12,864 bases of DNA from Flavipsychrobacter sp. (GCA_021156265.1 JAJNBR010000111.1:1-12864), one strand, 5' to 3'. Shown: positions 1-7,039, counted from the first letter of the stretch. The notes: generated by a model not told the origin, from the sequence alone. A program made the numbers and translations.

Positions 1-306
1 ACACGTACCCTGTGCAACGATATTACCTCGGGCATTAGTGCTTTCGGTACCACCGAAGTATCGGTTAAACTGTTCCCTAACCCGGCTGCAGATGTTGCTA
101 ACCTCGACATTACGCTTTCCGGGCAGGCCGATGTAAACGTGCAGCTCGTTGACATTACCGGCCGGTCTTTATGGACGAAGAGCGTTGCGCTTACCGGTGG
201 CAGCAATAGGGTAACGATCCCAACTGATGCGCTAGTAAAAGGCGTGTATTTTGTAAAAATATCTAATGCGTATGGACAGTCGGCTTACAAACTGTCGAAA
301 GAATAA
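1..306 (+). CDS. C-terminal end of a T9SS-secreted protein (sorting domain), 5' partial
   Basis: Frame 1 is open from the first base to TAA at 304-306, giving 101 residues. The last ~80 residues have the form of a type IX secretion system type A sorting domain: a VKLFPNPAAD segment (the PNP motif), then alternating beta strands, VDITGRSLW, and the ending KGVYFVKIS..AYKLSKE, where GVYFVKI is the usual last strand. In this family the domain directs export through the outer membrane by the Por machinery and is cleaved at the surface. The functional part of the protein lies outside the window, so its activity cannot be stated. A strong terminator follows 20 bp downstream, so this gene ends its transcription unit. 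Confidence 0.88.
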   Translation, partial: TRTLCNDITSGISAFGTTEVSVKLFPNPAADVANLDITLSGQADVNVQLVDITGRSLWTKSVALTGGSNRVTIPTDALVKGVYFVKISNAYGQSAYKLSKE

Positions 307-326
307 TGTGGGTTTTGTGATAGTAA

Positions 327-356
327 AAAGCCGTTCTGTCGTCGCAGAACGGCTTT
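327..356 (+). terminator. Intrinsic terminator after the T9SS-domain gene
   Basis: A perfect 12-bp stem, AAAGCCGTTCTG (327-338) with CAGAACGGCTTT (345-356), encloses a 6-nt loop. The sequence after it is T-rich (ATTGCTTTTAG). It lies 20 bp after the stop codon of the upstream gene and before the bacilliredoxin promoter box. Confidence 0.9.
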
Positions 357-403
357 ATTGCTTTTAGTTATGTGTTAATTACTCACAAACGGGAATCTTG
401 CAG

Positions 404-411
404 TAAATTTG
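404..411 (+). promoter_or_regulatory. Bacteroidota -7 promoter box of the bacilliredoxin gene
   Basis: TAAATTTG matches the Bacteroidota -7 consensus TAnnTTTG exactly and lies 23 bp before the ATG at 435, leaving a leader of about 15-20 nt. No convincing -33 TTTG was found at the usual spacing. The box makes the ATG at 435 a better start than any codon further upstream. Confidence 0.6.
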
Positions 412-434
412 CCCGAAATTCAATAGATAACAAC

Positions 435-848
435 ATGTACCCGATAGAAATAGTTGGCCCCATGAAGGCCGAGCTTACTGACAAAGGTTTCAAAGAGCTG
501 CTGACCGCCCAGGAGGTAGACACAGCTTTGCAACAACCGGGCACCGCCCTTTTGTTTATCAATTCAGTTTGTGGTTGCTCTGCTGGCACCGCCCGCCCAG
601 GCGTTATCATGGCTGCGCTGAATTCGCCTAAAAGACCTGACCAGCTGCTTACCAGCTTTGCAGGTTTTGACATTGATGCAGTAAAACAGGCGCGCACTTA
701 CCTGCTGCCTTATCCACCGTCCTCACCGGCTATTGCATTGCTGAAGGATGGCCAGGTAGTGCACATGATCGAGCGTCACATGATAGAAGGCCGCCCTGCG
801 CAAATGATAGCCGCCAACCTGGCGCAGGCGTTTGAAACCTACTGCTAA
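435..848 (+). CDS. BrxA/BrxB family bacilliredoxin
   Basis: The 137-residue product belongs to the BrxA/BrxB (YphP/YqiW) family of thioredoxin-fold proteins. In Firmicutes these remove bacillithiol from mixed disulfides on proteins; in Bacteroidota the family acts as a thiol/disulfide oxidoreductase in the cytoplasm. The signature is FINSVCGCSAGTARPG at residues 41-56, with the CGC active site at 46-48, and a final cysteine at residue 137, a position where the family often has one. The length fits the family (~135-145). The start at 435 was chosen because it gives the canonical MYPIEIVGPM N-terminus and lies just after a promoter box; the frame is open upstream to 372 but those residues look unlike the family. 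The gene stands alone between two terminators. Whether this organism makes bacillithiol cannot be told from the window. Confidence 0.92.
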   Translation: MYPIEIVGPMKAELTDKGFKELLTAQEVDTALQQPGTALLFINSVCGCSAGTARPGVIMAALNSPKRPDQLLTSFAGFDIDAVKQARTYLLPYPPSSPAIALLKDGQVVHMIERHMIEGRPAQMIAANLAQAFETYC

Positions 849-865
849 TCAGATTGACATAATTG

Positions 866-893
866 AAGGTGCATGGTTCTCATGCACCTTTTT
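866..893 (+). terminator. Intrinsic terminator between bacilliredoxin and gmk
   Basis: A perfect 10-bp stem AAGGTGCATG (866-875) / CATGCACCTT (881-890) has a 5-nt loop and runs into a T stretch (889-893). It sits 17 bp after the bacilliredoxin stop. The gmk frame is open through it, but a terminator here argues that gmk translation begins downstream. Confidence 0.88.
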
Positions 894-945
894 CATTAGA
901 AAAAGACAGGATTATTTCCGTTATTCGCACCCAATTCCGTTTCTT

Positions 946-1527
946 TTGTCAGAAGGTAAGATCATAGTTATTACAGCTCCGTCGGGTTCGGGGAAGACTA
1001 CGCTGGTAAAGCGCCTGCTGAATGCCTGCCCGAAACTGGGGTTTTCTGTATCAGCATGTACCCGGCAGCCGCGTCCGGGAGAGGCTGACGGAAAGGACTA
1101 CTATTTTTACAGTGAAGACCGTTTTAAAACCCTGGTAGATGAAAATGCCTTCGTTGAGTGGGAAATGGTGTACACCGGCAAATATTACGGTACGCTTAAA
1201 TCTGAACTGCAGCGCATCTGGAAAGCCGGACGCGTACCCCTGGTGGATATCGATGTCAAAGGCGCTTTAGCCATCCAGGATGCCTACCCCGACGCTTCGC
1301 TCACCATATTCATACAGGCACCCTCGCTGGAGGTACTCCGGCAGCGGTTGGAGCAGCGCGGAACCGAAACCGTGCACAGCCTCGAAGAGCGCATCAGCAA
1401 AGCCGGTTTCGAGCTTAGCTTCGCCACGCAATTCGACCGCATTCTCATCAACGACAACCTCGAAACTGCTGCAACTGAACTGCTTGATACTGTGCAGTCT
1501 TTCATCGAGGTAGACCATATGGCATAA
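946..1527 (+). CDS. gmk: Guanylate kinase
   Basis: Guanylate kinase phosphorylates GMP to GDP with ATP in the cytoplasm, an essential purine-nucleotide step. From TTG at 946 the product is 193 residues, a usual Gmk length. The P-loop APSGSGKT is at residues 11-18, followed by the GMP-binding region with SACTRQPRPGEADGKDYYF, the EWEMVYTGKYYGT segment and VDIDVKGA. The frame is open further upstream to 832, but that stretch overlaps the bacilliredoxin gene and crosses its terminator, and it contains no ATG or GTG. TTG 946 directly precedes SEGKIIVITAPSG, which is where Gmk proteins normally begin. A weak -7-like box (TATTTCCG, 913-920) could serve as promoter. Function is certain; the start codon is inferred. 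Confidence 0.93.
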   Translation: MSEGKIIVITAPSGSGKTTLVKRLLNACPKLGFSVSACTRQPRPGEADGKDYYFYSEDRFKTLVDENAFVEWEMVYTGKYYGTLKSELQRIWKAGRVPLVDIDVKGALAIQDAYPDASLTIFIQAPSLEVLRQRLEQRGTETVHSLEERISKAGFELSFATQFDRILINDNLETAATELLDTVQSFIEVDHMA

Positions 1528-1550
1528 TCTTTAGGGTTTAAGTATTTTAT

Positions 1551-1558
1551 TATCTTTG
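1551..1558 (+). promoter_or_regulatory. Bacteroidota -7 promoter box of the CNNM/CBS gene
   Basis: TATCTTTG is a perfect TAnnTTTG match ending 5 bp before the ATG at 1564. With the usual distance to the transcription start, the RNA would begin at about 1563-1566, making the mRNA leaderless or nearly so if translation starts at 1564 or at the second ATG, 1570. Confidence 0.6.
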
Positions 1559-1563
1559 GTATT

Positions 1564-2838
1564 ATGGATATGTCGAATTTATTGTTCTACATCTTAGTTT
1601 GTATTTTATTGATCGGATTTTTCGCAGGCACGGAAATAGCTTTCATATCTGCCAATAAACTCAATATTGAGCTTCGCAAAAAACAGGGCACTTTCTCCGG
1701 GCGTATTCTCTCCCGGTTCATGGAAAACCCTTCGGAGTTTATCGGAACCAGTTTGGTGGGTGTCAACGTATTACTGGTCATTTACGGCCTGCTGATGACA
1801 CGCCTCACTGAGCCATTCCTGGCTATGCTGCCGCCGCCGCTCAACTCCGATTACATGCACCTGATCCTCGATACGCTGCTGGCTACGGTGATCATCCTGA
1901 TATTTGCCGAGTTTCTGCCGAAGGCTGTATTTCGCACAAAGGCTGAGCAAGTACTGGCGATCTTCAGCTTCCCGATGCTGATATCTTACTACATCCTCTA
2001 CCCTTTTGCTAAAATATTCGTTTCTATCTCGGAGTTTATTTTGAAATACCTGTTCAACGTCCGCATTAAAGAGAATCAACCTGTCTTTAACCGCGTGGAC
2101 CTTGAAGTATTCGTAAAACAAACCCTACACGGACACGAAACGGACAGCAACGAGGTAAACACAGAACTGTTTGAGAACGCGCTCTACCTGGTAAATGTGA
2201 AGGTGCGCAAATGCATGATACCGCGCAACGAGGTAGAAGCTGTGGAGATAGGCACCCCTGTTGCCACAGTACGTAACAAGTTCATTGAAACCAAGCTTTC
2301 GAAGATCATCGTGTATGAAGGCAGTATCGATAACATTGTTGGCTACCTGCATCACCTTGACCTCAGCCGCAGACCACAAGCGATCAAAGAAATACTGCAC
2401 AGCATTTCGGCCGTACCTGAGGCCATGAGCGCCGTAGACCTGATGAACCGTTTTACCCGCGAGCGCAAAAGTATCGCCTGGGTAATAGACGAGTTTGGCG
2501 GCACTTCAGGCATCGTTACCATGGAGGATGTACTGGAAGAGATATTCGGTGATATCAACGATGAGTATGATGTACAGGAACACGTTGAAAAACAAATAGC
2601 AGAGAGCGAGTATATCTTTTCAGGCCGCATGGAGCTCGATTATCTTAATGAGAAATACGGTTTCAACTTTCCGGAGGACGAGACAGAAACTCTGTCAGGA
2701 TACATCATTTCTCACCACGAGACCATCCCGAAAATAAAAGACCGCATCATTATCGATCATTACGAATTTGACATACTTTTAGTGACCGAAACGAGGATAG
2801 AAACCGTGAAGATGAAGATCCTCAAAACATACCAGTAG
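1564..2838 (+). CDS. CNNM-domain / CBS-pair / CorC-domain membrane protein (hemolysin family)
   Basis: This 424-residue protein has the full CorC/HlyC-family architecture. Residues 1-165 form the CNNM (DUF21) membrane part, with hydrophobic segments near 4-22, 60-80, 98-118 and 128-158. A pair of CBS domains follows at about 215-335, containing MIPRNEV (218-224) and FGGTSGIVTMEDVLEEIFGD (311-330). A C-terminal transporter-associated CorC/HlyC domain occupies about 345-424. Characterised relatives are linked to magnesium or cobalt efflux; the older name hemolysin is historical. GldE of gliding bacteria has the same layout, but no gld gene is near here, so that name is not used. The gene has its own promoter box 36 bp after gmk, and the dioxygenase gene starts 22 bp downstream, probably on the same transcript. 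The start is either ATG 1564 or ATG 1570. Confidence 0.9.
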   Translation: MDMSNLLFYILVCILLIGFFAGTEIAFISANKLNIELRKKQGTFSGRILSRFMENPSEFIGTSLVGVNVLLVIYGLLMTRLTEPFLAMLPPPLNSDYMHLILDTLLATVIILIFAEFLPKAVFRTKAEQVLAIFSFPMLISYYILYPFAKIFVSISEFILKYLFNVRIKENQPVFNRVDLEVFVKQTLHGHETDSNEVNTELFENALYLVNVKVRKCMIPRNEVEAVEIGTPVATVRNKFIETKLSKIIVYEGSIDNIVGYLHHLDLSRRPQAIKEILHSISAVPEAMSAVDLMNRFTRERKSIAWVIDEFGGTSGIVTMEDVLEEIFGDINDEYDVQEHVEKQIAESEYIFSGRMELDYLNEKYGFNFPEDETETLSGYIISHHETIPKIKDRIIIDHYEFDILLVTETRIETVKMKILKTYQ

Positions 2839-2860
2839 TACTTTATCTAAACACACTCAT

Positions 2861-3388
2861 ATGGCTGTTAAACGTCCTTTCAACCTGCACAACTGGATAG
2901 AAGAAAATCGTCATTTGCTCAAACCACCGGTTGGCAACCAACAGGTATATAAAGAGGCCGGCGATTTCATTGTGATGGTAGTAGGCGGACCTAACAGCCG
3001 CAAGGATTTTCACTACAATGAAAGTGAAGAGCTGTTCTACCAGTTGGAAGGCGACGTGGTAGTGAGGATACACGAGGATGGTAAAATAGTTGACATTCCC
3101 ATAAAGCAGGGCGAGATGTTCCTGCTGCCCGGCAAAACACCGCATTCTCCTCAGCGGGGCGCTAATACGGTAGGCCTGGTTATTGAAAAAGTGCGCGAAA
3201 ACCAGGAAATAGACGGCTTTATCTGGTATTGCGAGAACTGCCACGAAAAACTATACGAAGAGCATTTTGAACTAACCGATATTGTATCGCAGCTGCCACC
3301 ATTAATGGAGCGCTTTTACTCAGACCTAGACAAGCGCACCTGCAAGAAGTGCGGTCATGTTATGGAACCACCGGTACCTAAAAAATAG
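2861..3388 (+). CDS. nbaC: 3-hydroxyanthranilate 3,4-dioxygenase
   Basis: The enzyme (EC 1.13.11.6) opens the ring of 3-hydroxyanthranilate to 2-amino-3-carboxymuconate semialdehyde, the precursor of quinolinate for NAD, or an intermediate in kynurenine/2-nitrobenzoate catabolism. The 175-residue cupin carries the metal ligands His51, Glu57 and His95 and the substrate-binding Arg47 and Arg99, at positions matching the structurally known Cupriavidus enzyme. It also has the bacterial C-terminal rubredoxin-like iron site, Cys124-x2-Cys127 and Cys161-x2-Cys164. All key residues are present, so it should be active. It follows the CNNM gene by 22 bp with no promoter box seen, suggesting read-through. 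No other kynurenine-pathway gene is in the window, so biosynthetic versus catabolic use cannot be decided. Confidence 0.95.
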   Translation: MAVKRPFNLHNWIEENRHLLKPPVGNQQVYKEAGDFIVMVVGGPNSRKDFHYNESEELFYQLEGDVVVRIHEDGKIVDIPIKQGEMFLLPGKTPHSPQRGANTVGLVIEKVRENQEIDGFIWYCENCHEKLYEEHFELTDIVSQLPPLMERFYSDLDKRTCKKCGHVMEPPVPKK

Positions 3389-3406
3389 TTCTCTTTTTCG
3401 TTCCTG

Positions 3407-3490
3407 CTATTTAAGCTGCTTTTCCATATACCAGATGATAAGGGGCAACAAGATGATAGTAGCGCTGAACAGATATAACAGTATTATCAT
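3407..3490 (-). CDS. Candidate 27-residue single-pass membrane peptide
   Basis: A short minus-strand frame from ATG (3490-3488) to TAG (3409-3407) encodes 27 residues: a hydrophobic stretch of about 21 residues (MIILLYLFSATIILLPLIIW) followed by YMEKQLK. This is the pattern of a one-helix membrane miniprotein with a charged, cytoplasmic-looking tail. It fills much of the otherwise empty gap between two + strand genes and points towards the dioxygenase gene. No good ribosome-binding site was seen; a 5-of-6 promoter-box match (TCTCTTTG, minus strand 3550-3543) lies 53 bp upstream. I do not recognise the sequence. A chance frame of this length is common, so this is only a candidate resting on the clean membrane-helix pattern. 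Confidence 0.3.
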   Translation of the reverse strand: MIILLYLFSATIILLPLIIWYMEKQLK

Positions 3491-3558
3491 GGGGTATAGT
3501 TAAGAATGTCACTAGCATGTTAAAAAACTATACCTGCCCCTGCAAAGAGAGTGTAAGA

Positions 3559-3573
3559 CGCTGGCTGCCAGCG
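3559..3573. repeat. Short inverted repeat upstream of the lipoprotein gene
   Basis: CGCTGG / CCAGCG form a 6-bp inverted repeat with a CTG centre, 63 bp before the lipoprotein start. A second small palindrome (TTGC TG GCAA) follows near 3588-3598. They may be part of the lipoprotein promoter region; no T-run marks them as terminators. Confidence 0.3.
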
Positions 3574-3636
3574 GCAATTTCCACGGATTTGCTGGCAAAG
3601 AATTTATACTAATACTGTTTCAAAAACATATACATT

Positions 3637-4149
3637 ATGAAAAAGCTTCTGGCTATTTTGTTCATCGCTGTTTCTGTGGTTTTTTTTACCTCGTGCAGCA
3701 ACACTGATGAAAGTACGACCACATCGTCTGACTCTTTAGATGTATCGACCGATGTTACTACAACCACTTATATCGATCCTGAAACAGGCGCAACTGTAAC
3801 ACGCGATGCAGCTACCGGCTTGTATATAGACGCTTCAGGTAACCCTGTTGAGTTTTATGTAGACGCTACAACGCTTGATACTTTTTATGGCAAAACCGGG
3901 CAGAACGTCAACCAGGCTATTATACACGATGTAGACGGAGGATGGCGCCTGGATGAGTCTAAGATCAAAGTGGATGAGGATGATGTGAAGATAGAGCATG
4001 CAGACGGCAGCAAAACCAAAATAGAGGGCGACAAGATCAAAGTAAAGAATGCCGATGGCAGCAAGGCCAAGATGGATGGCGATGAAACCAAGGTAAAAGA
4101 CGGTGATGGCAAAATGAAGAGCGACGCTGAAGGAACTAAGACCAAATAG
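3637..4149 (+). CDS. Acidic lipoprotein with charged C-terminal repeats, function unknown
   Basis: The 170-residue product has a lipoprotein signal: MKK, a hydrophobic core, and lipobox FTSC with the lipidated Cys20. A Ser/Thr/Asp-rich linker (21-45) follows; the acidic residues near the cysteine (SNTDES) weakly recall Bacteroidota surface-export signals. Residues 45-90 contain two Asp/Gly/Thr-rich segments (IDPETGATVTRDAATG and IDASGNPVEFYVD). From about 108 to 170 the chain is a run of imperfect 15-18-residue repeats with the core ADGSKxKxxGDxxKVK, dominated by Lys, Asp and Gly. Alternating charge and DGD/DVDG motifs suggest an extended, perhaps cation-binding surface, but there is no catalytic motif. 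A terminator follows immediately, so the gene is probably monocistronic. I do not recognise a named family. Confidence 0.85.
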   Translation: MKKLLAILFIAVSVVFFTSCSNTDESTTTSSDSLDVSTDVTTTTYIDPETGATVTRDAATGLYIDASGNPVEFYVDATTLDTFYGKTGQNVNQAIIHDVDGGWRLDESKIKVDEDDVKIEHADGSKTKIEGDKIKVKNADGSKAKMDGDETKVKDGDGKMKSDAEGTKTK

Positions 4150-4192
4150 AACTAATTATTACTAACCCGTTTCCAACGGAGGTCTGAACAAT

Positions 4193-4226
4193 AGGTTGTG
4201 TAGTCTTACACAACCTTTGTTTGTTT
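4193..4226 (+). terminator. Intrinsic terminator of the lipoprotein gene
   Basis: A perfect 10-bp stem AGGTTGTGTA (4193-4202) / TACACAACCT (4207-4216) with a 4-nt GTCT loop is followed by TTGTTTGTTT. It lies 43 bp after the lipoprotein stop and just before the convergent pirin remnant. Confidence 0.88.
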
Positions 4227-4237
4227 AGCGCAATCAG

Positions 4238-5058
4238 CTACGAAAGGCATTCAGGAGGCGGCGGTGCCGCGTTTGCAGGCTTCGACTTGTCTTCCGGAAG
4301 AGGTATAAATTCCTCGTTATCGTTTGGTGGCAATATAATGCGCCCGGCTTTCCAGTCAGCCTTGGCCTGTTCTATCCGATCCTTACGCGACGAAACAAAA
4401 TTCCACCAGATATGCCGCTCACCGACAGGCTCCCATTCACCTCAACAGTTCCTTTCACCACATACACACCTCGCTCGCTATAATTGTCGGGAAGACCAAA
4501 CCGTGCACCGGCATCCAGCACTACGTGGAGGTAAAACAGTGGTGAATGTGTTTTGACATGATTAGAAAGTCCGTACGCGTTGCCCGCTACCAATCTCATC
4601 CATACGCCGGTGTCGGTAAATACCGGAAGTTCGGTTGCTGGATAGTTATCAAATGCCGGTGACTGCTCTTCATCTTTTTCGGGCAGTGCTACCCAGGTCT
4701 GTATCATTTCCAGCGAACCGCTACGCATAGCAGGATCTTCGAAACGCTCAGAATGCGATATGCCACGCCCTGCGGTCATCCAGTTCACTTCGCCGGGACG
4801 TATCACTTGCTCGACCCCCAGGCTATCGCGGTGCGTCACCTGTCCATCGAACAAATAGCTGACGGTAGAAAGACCGATATGAGGATGAGGTAATACATCC
4901 ATGCTGATACCCGTTGGTATCGGCATGCTGACCGGACCTGCATGATCCATAAAAATGAAAGGCCCCACCATGCGCTTGAGCCGGAACGGCAGTATACGAT
5001 TAACTTTCAGGCCGGGACCGATATTAGCTTTACGTGCCTCAATTACGATATCAAGCAT
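4238..5058 (-). pseudogene. Pirin family gene with internal deletion and frameshift
   Basis: Pirins are bicupin iron proteins; bacterial members include quercetin 2,3-dioxygenases. From ATG 5058 the frame encodes a normal pirin N-terminal cupin, with metal ligands in HPHIGLSTVSYLFDG (His58, His60) and GRGISHSERF (His102, Glu104), and continues to VVKGTVEVNG (residue 209). It then leaves family sequence and stops at 4372 after 228 residues. The conserved pirin C-terminus appears at once in another minus-strand frame, from GAG at 4432: EPVGERHIWWNFVSS, then a DRIEQAKADWKAGRI segment, ending at TAG 4240-4238. Joined, the two pieces give about 270 residues, while family members have about 290-300, so 25-30 codons of the second cupin are absent, not just one base. 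The missing length must be 1 more than a multiple of 3. It is either a decayed gene or an assembly or sequencing loss. Confidence 0.85.
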
Positions 5059-5406
5059 AAGTAGCAGTTAAGAAATTCTAAGTTAACCCATATCTACCGT
5101 TTGTGACTGATGTGCATTCCGGCAATTACCGAGATTGATCATCCTCATGCGTGATATTTATCGAAAACAAAAGCTATGAGATCTATTTACTCTGCTGCTG
5201 ACAATCATTCCATTTCTTGCCGGCGTCCAACTCTCCAATGGCCTCATCTCACTGGCCATTTAACGGTAATGTAATGATGCTCCGGATTGGATTCAGAAAA
5301 TCGCCTGAAACCCGCGGGCCTTTGTTTTTATTCGATTTTTACTCGATTAATTTCCGGGAATTTGCCTAAAAATCGTCCAAAAATTACCCAGGTTTACCTC
5401 GCTTTA

Positions 5407-5414
5407 CAAAGGTA
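5407..5414 (-). promoter_or_regulatory. Possible minus-strand -7 box upstream of pirin
   Basis: Read on the minus strand this is TACCTTTG, an exact TAnnTTTG match. It would start a transcript about 340 nt before the pirin ATG. No -33 element was found at the usual spacing, and the leader would be unusually long, so it may be a chance match. Confidence 0.3.
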
Positions 5415-5532
5415 CGATTTTGATTGATGGAAAGGCACATATTTTAGACTGAAGACGCTAGGAACTCGACAATTCCAAGCACACGTCATAGACAAGTTTG
5501 AACACATTTGAAGCTTTCTAGCTTTAAACGTG

Positions 5533-5559
5533 AAGTGTTGTAATAGATTACAATCACTT
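5533..5559. repeat. Long inverted repeat downstream of hemN
   Basis: AAGTG-TTGTAAT-AG-ATTACAA-T-CACTT forms a 12-bp stem with one bulged base and a 2-nt centre. It lies 27 bp after the hemN stop and may end or protect the hemN mRNA. On the minus strand no T-run follows it; on the + strand it is followed by TTT. The core TTGTAATAGATTACAA could equally be a protein-binding palindrome. Confidence 0.45.
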
Positions 5560-5585
5560 TTTGCTAAAAAAATGAAGTTCACCCA

Positions 5586-6971
5586 TTATACTGCCTTACT
5601 GAACATTTGAGATTTGTCGGCCTCTACGCTTCGTAACAGGTGCAGGTCAAATGTCCTGCACACCACTCTAAGAAATTGTTTGCCGGCGCCTGTTAGCTTT
5701 ACCTCGTGCTCTGTCCATTCAATCAAACCGTCGGCTTCCAGCGCTGCCAATTGGGGGAAGGTGAACTCCTTCAAAACGTCGTAATATTCATGTGCGAACA
5801 CTGTGTGACCATTACAACTCAGATCAAGTATGTACTTTCTGAACAGAACATCCTCGTCGTTGAGAACTATACCTTTTTGCACCGGTAAATGTCCACTGTC
5901 TACTGATCTGTAATAATCCTGGATGGTTTTAGTGTTTTGGCCAAATGCACAACCCAAGTCACTGATCGCTGAGACCCCAAGTCCGATCATCATTTTCGTT
6001 TTCTGGGTAGTATAGCCCATAAAGTTGCGATGCAGGCCGCCTGCCTGCCATGCCTGGTGCAGATAATCGCCCGGCAGAGCGAAATGATCCATACCTATAT
6101 CACTGTAGCCTGCAGCCGTAAACAATTTCTTTCCTTCCGCATATAGCCGGAGTTTAAGCTCTGCAGCCGGGAGGTCATTTTCGTCAAATAGTCGTTGACC
6201 ACGACTGGTCCAGGGAACGTGCGCATAACTATAAAAGGCCACCCTGTCAGGTTTCAGGCTTATGCAGTCGGCTATGGTTTTCCTCATCCCTTCCAAATGC
6301 TGTAATGGCAATCCATAGATCAAGTCAAAATTCACCGACCTGTAGCCAATTTCTCTTGCCGTCGCAGTCACTGCAGCAACGTTTTCAAATGGCTGAATCC
6401 TGTTTATGACACGCTGCACTTCGGGATCATTATCCTGTACCCCGAAACTTACTCTGCTGAAACCAAGATCGAATAGTGTTTGTAAATGCTCACGTGTTGT
6501 ATTGTTGGGATGGCCTTCAAAGCTGAATTCAACATCGTCAACCTTTCGGGTGTTATCAAGTATACCAGTGACCAGTCGCGTTAAGTTGTCAGTTGAAAAG
6601 AACGTGGGTGTTCCTCCACCAAGGTGTAGCTCTTTTATTACAGGCTTCCCATCAACAAGCGCCAAATACATCTGCCACTCTTTCAAAATGGCTTCGATAT
6701 AACCTGCTTCTACACCATGATTGGTTGTTATTTTTTTATTGCAGCCGCAATAAGTACAAAGTGACTCGCAGAAGGGCAAGTGGATATAAAGGCTTATTCC
6801 CCCATCTGCATTATTCTTTCGAAAACACTCCGTAAACGTCTTAGACCATGCTTCAACATCAATTCTGTCATTCCAATAAGGAACTGTTGGGTAACTAGTG
6901 TAACGGGGAACCGGAATATTGTATTTCTCCAACAGTTTCATGTCTTCCATACAGAACTCTTCATTTTGCAT
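5586..6971 (-). CDS. hemN: Oxygen-independent coproporphyrinogen III dehydrogenase (radical SAM)
   Basis: HemN converts coproporphyrinogen III to protoporphyrinogen IX without oxygen, using S-adenosylmethionine radicals, and so allows haem synthesis under low oxygen. The 461-residue length fits true HemN. Seen in order: RYTSYPT (residues 23-29), the radical-SAM cluster CESLCTYC with Cys68, Cys72 and Cys75 followed by Cys77 (the CxxxCxxCxC pattern of HemN), LHLGGGTPTF (116-124), EGHPNNTT, and SFGVQDNDPEVQRVINRIQP, which is diagnostic for HemN over HemW. The frame begins at 6971, but Met8 or Met11 would also give a family-like N-terminus (MEDMKLLEKYN). It is transcribed away from the MbnP/MbnH-like pair; the shared intergenic region holds Fnr-like palindromes, fitting induction at low oxygen. 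Haem from this enzyme may supply the di-haem protein encoded next door. Confidence 0.95.
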   Translation of the reverse strand: MQNEEFCMEDMKLLEKYNIPVPRYTSYPTVPYWNDRIDVEAWSKTFTECFRKNNADGGISLYIHLPFCESLCTYCGCNKKITTNHGVEAGYIEAILKEWQMYLALVDGKPVIKELHLGGGTPTFFSTDNLTRLVTGILDNTRKVDDVEFSFEGHPNNTTREHLQTLFDLGFSRVSFGVQDNDPEVQRVINRIQPFENVAAVTATAREIGYRSVNFDLIYGLPLQHLEGMRKTIADCISLKPDRVAFYSYAHVPWTSRGQRLFDENDLPAAELKLRLYAEGKKLFTAAGYSDIGMDHFALPGDYLHQAWQAGGLHRNFMGYTTQKTKMMIGLGVSAISDLGCAFGQNTKTIQDYYRSVDSGHLPVQKGIVLNDEDVLFRKYILDLSCNGHTVFAHEYYDVLKEFTFPQLAALEADGLIEWTEHEVKLTGAGKQFLRVVCRTFDLHLLRSVEADKSQMFSKAV

Positions 6972-6996
6972 GCAAATTATATTGACATATTTAACC

Positions 6997-7004
6997 CAAA
7001 CGTG
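6997..7004 (-). promoter_or_regulatory. Possible -7 box of hemN
   Basis: On the minus strand CACGTTTG matches TAnnTTTG at 5 of 6 fixed positions, 26 bp upstream of the first hemN ATG. Its first base lies 26.5 bp from the centre of the palindrome at 7023-7038, close to activator geometry. Confidence 0.35.
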
Positions 7005-7022
7005 ACGATAATCAGTATGCTC

Positions 7023-7038
7023 AATGACCTAAGCCATT
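7023..7038. promoter_or_regulatory. Degenerate Crp/Fnr-type operator, hemN side
   Basis: AATGACCTAAGCCATT agrees at 12 of 16 positions with the perfect palindrome at 12083-12098, keeping ATGAC and the central TAAG. It lies 1 bp from the better copy at 7040-7055, centre-to-centre 17 bp. Its position suits control of hemN. Confidence 0.45.
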
Positions 7039-7039
7039 T

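Larger units (their letters stand above)
5059..5585. other. Gene-free spacer between pirin and hemN
   Basis: No coding sequence that I can support lies in these 527 bp; open frames are short and lack recognisable composition. The stretch holds an inverted repeat AATGGCC / GGCCATT (5237-5243 / 5254-5260), an AT-rich segment with two TCGATT copies near 5332-5350, a perfect minus-strand -7 box, and a long inverted repeat just after hemN. No tRNA, known riboswitch or mobile-element end was recognised. Confidence 0.6.

Noticed and set aside
832..945. N-terminal extension of guanylate kinase from a TTG at 832
   Set aside because: It overlaps the bacilliredoxin end, crosses a strong intrinsic terminator, has no similarity to Gmk N-termini, and TTG 946 gives the usual length.
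1564..2838. Calling the CNNM/CBS protein GldE (gliding motility)
   Set aside because: The domain layout matches, but no other gld gene is nearby and the protein could be any CorC/HlyC-family member.
4221..4556. A 111-codon + strand open frame over the pirin 3' end
   Set aside because: It is opposite sequence that reads as conserved pirin C-terminus on the minus strand, and it begins inside the lipoprotein terminator tail.
5394..5582. A 62-codon minus-strand frame after hemN
   Set aside because: It runs through the inverted repeat, has an unusual mix of Cys and aromatic residues with no domain, and lacks a promoter or start context.
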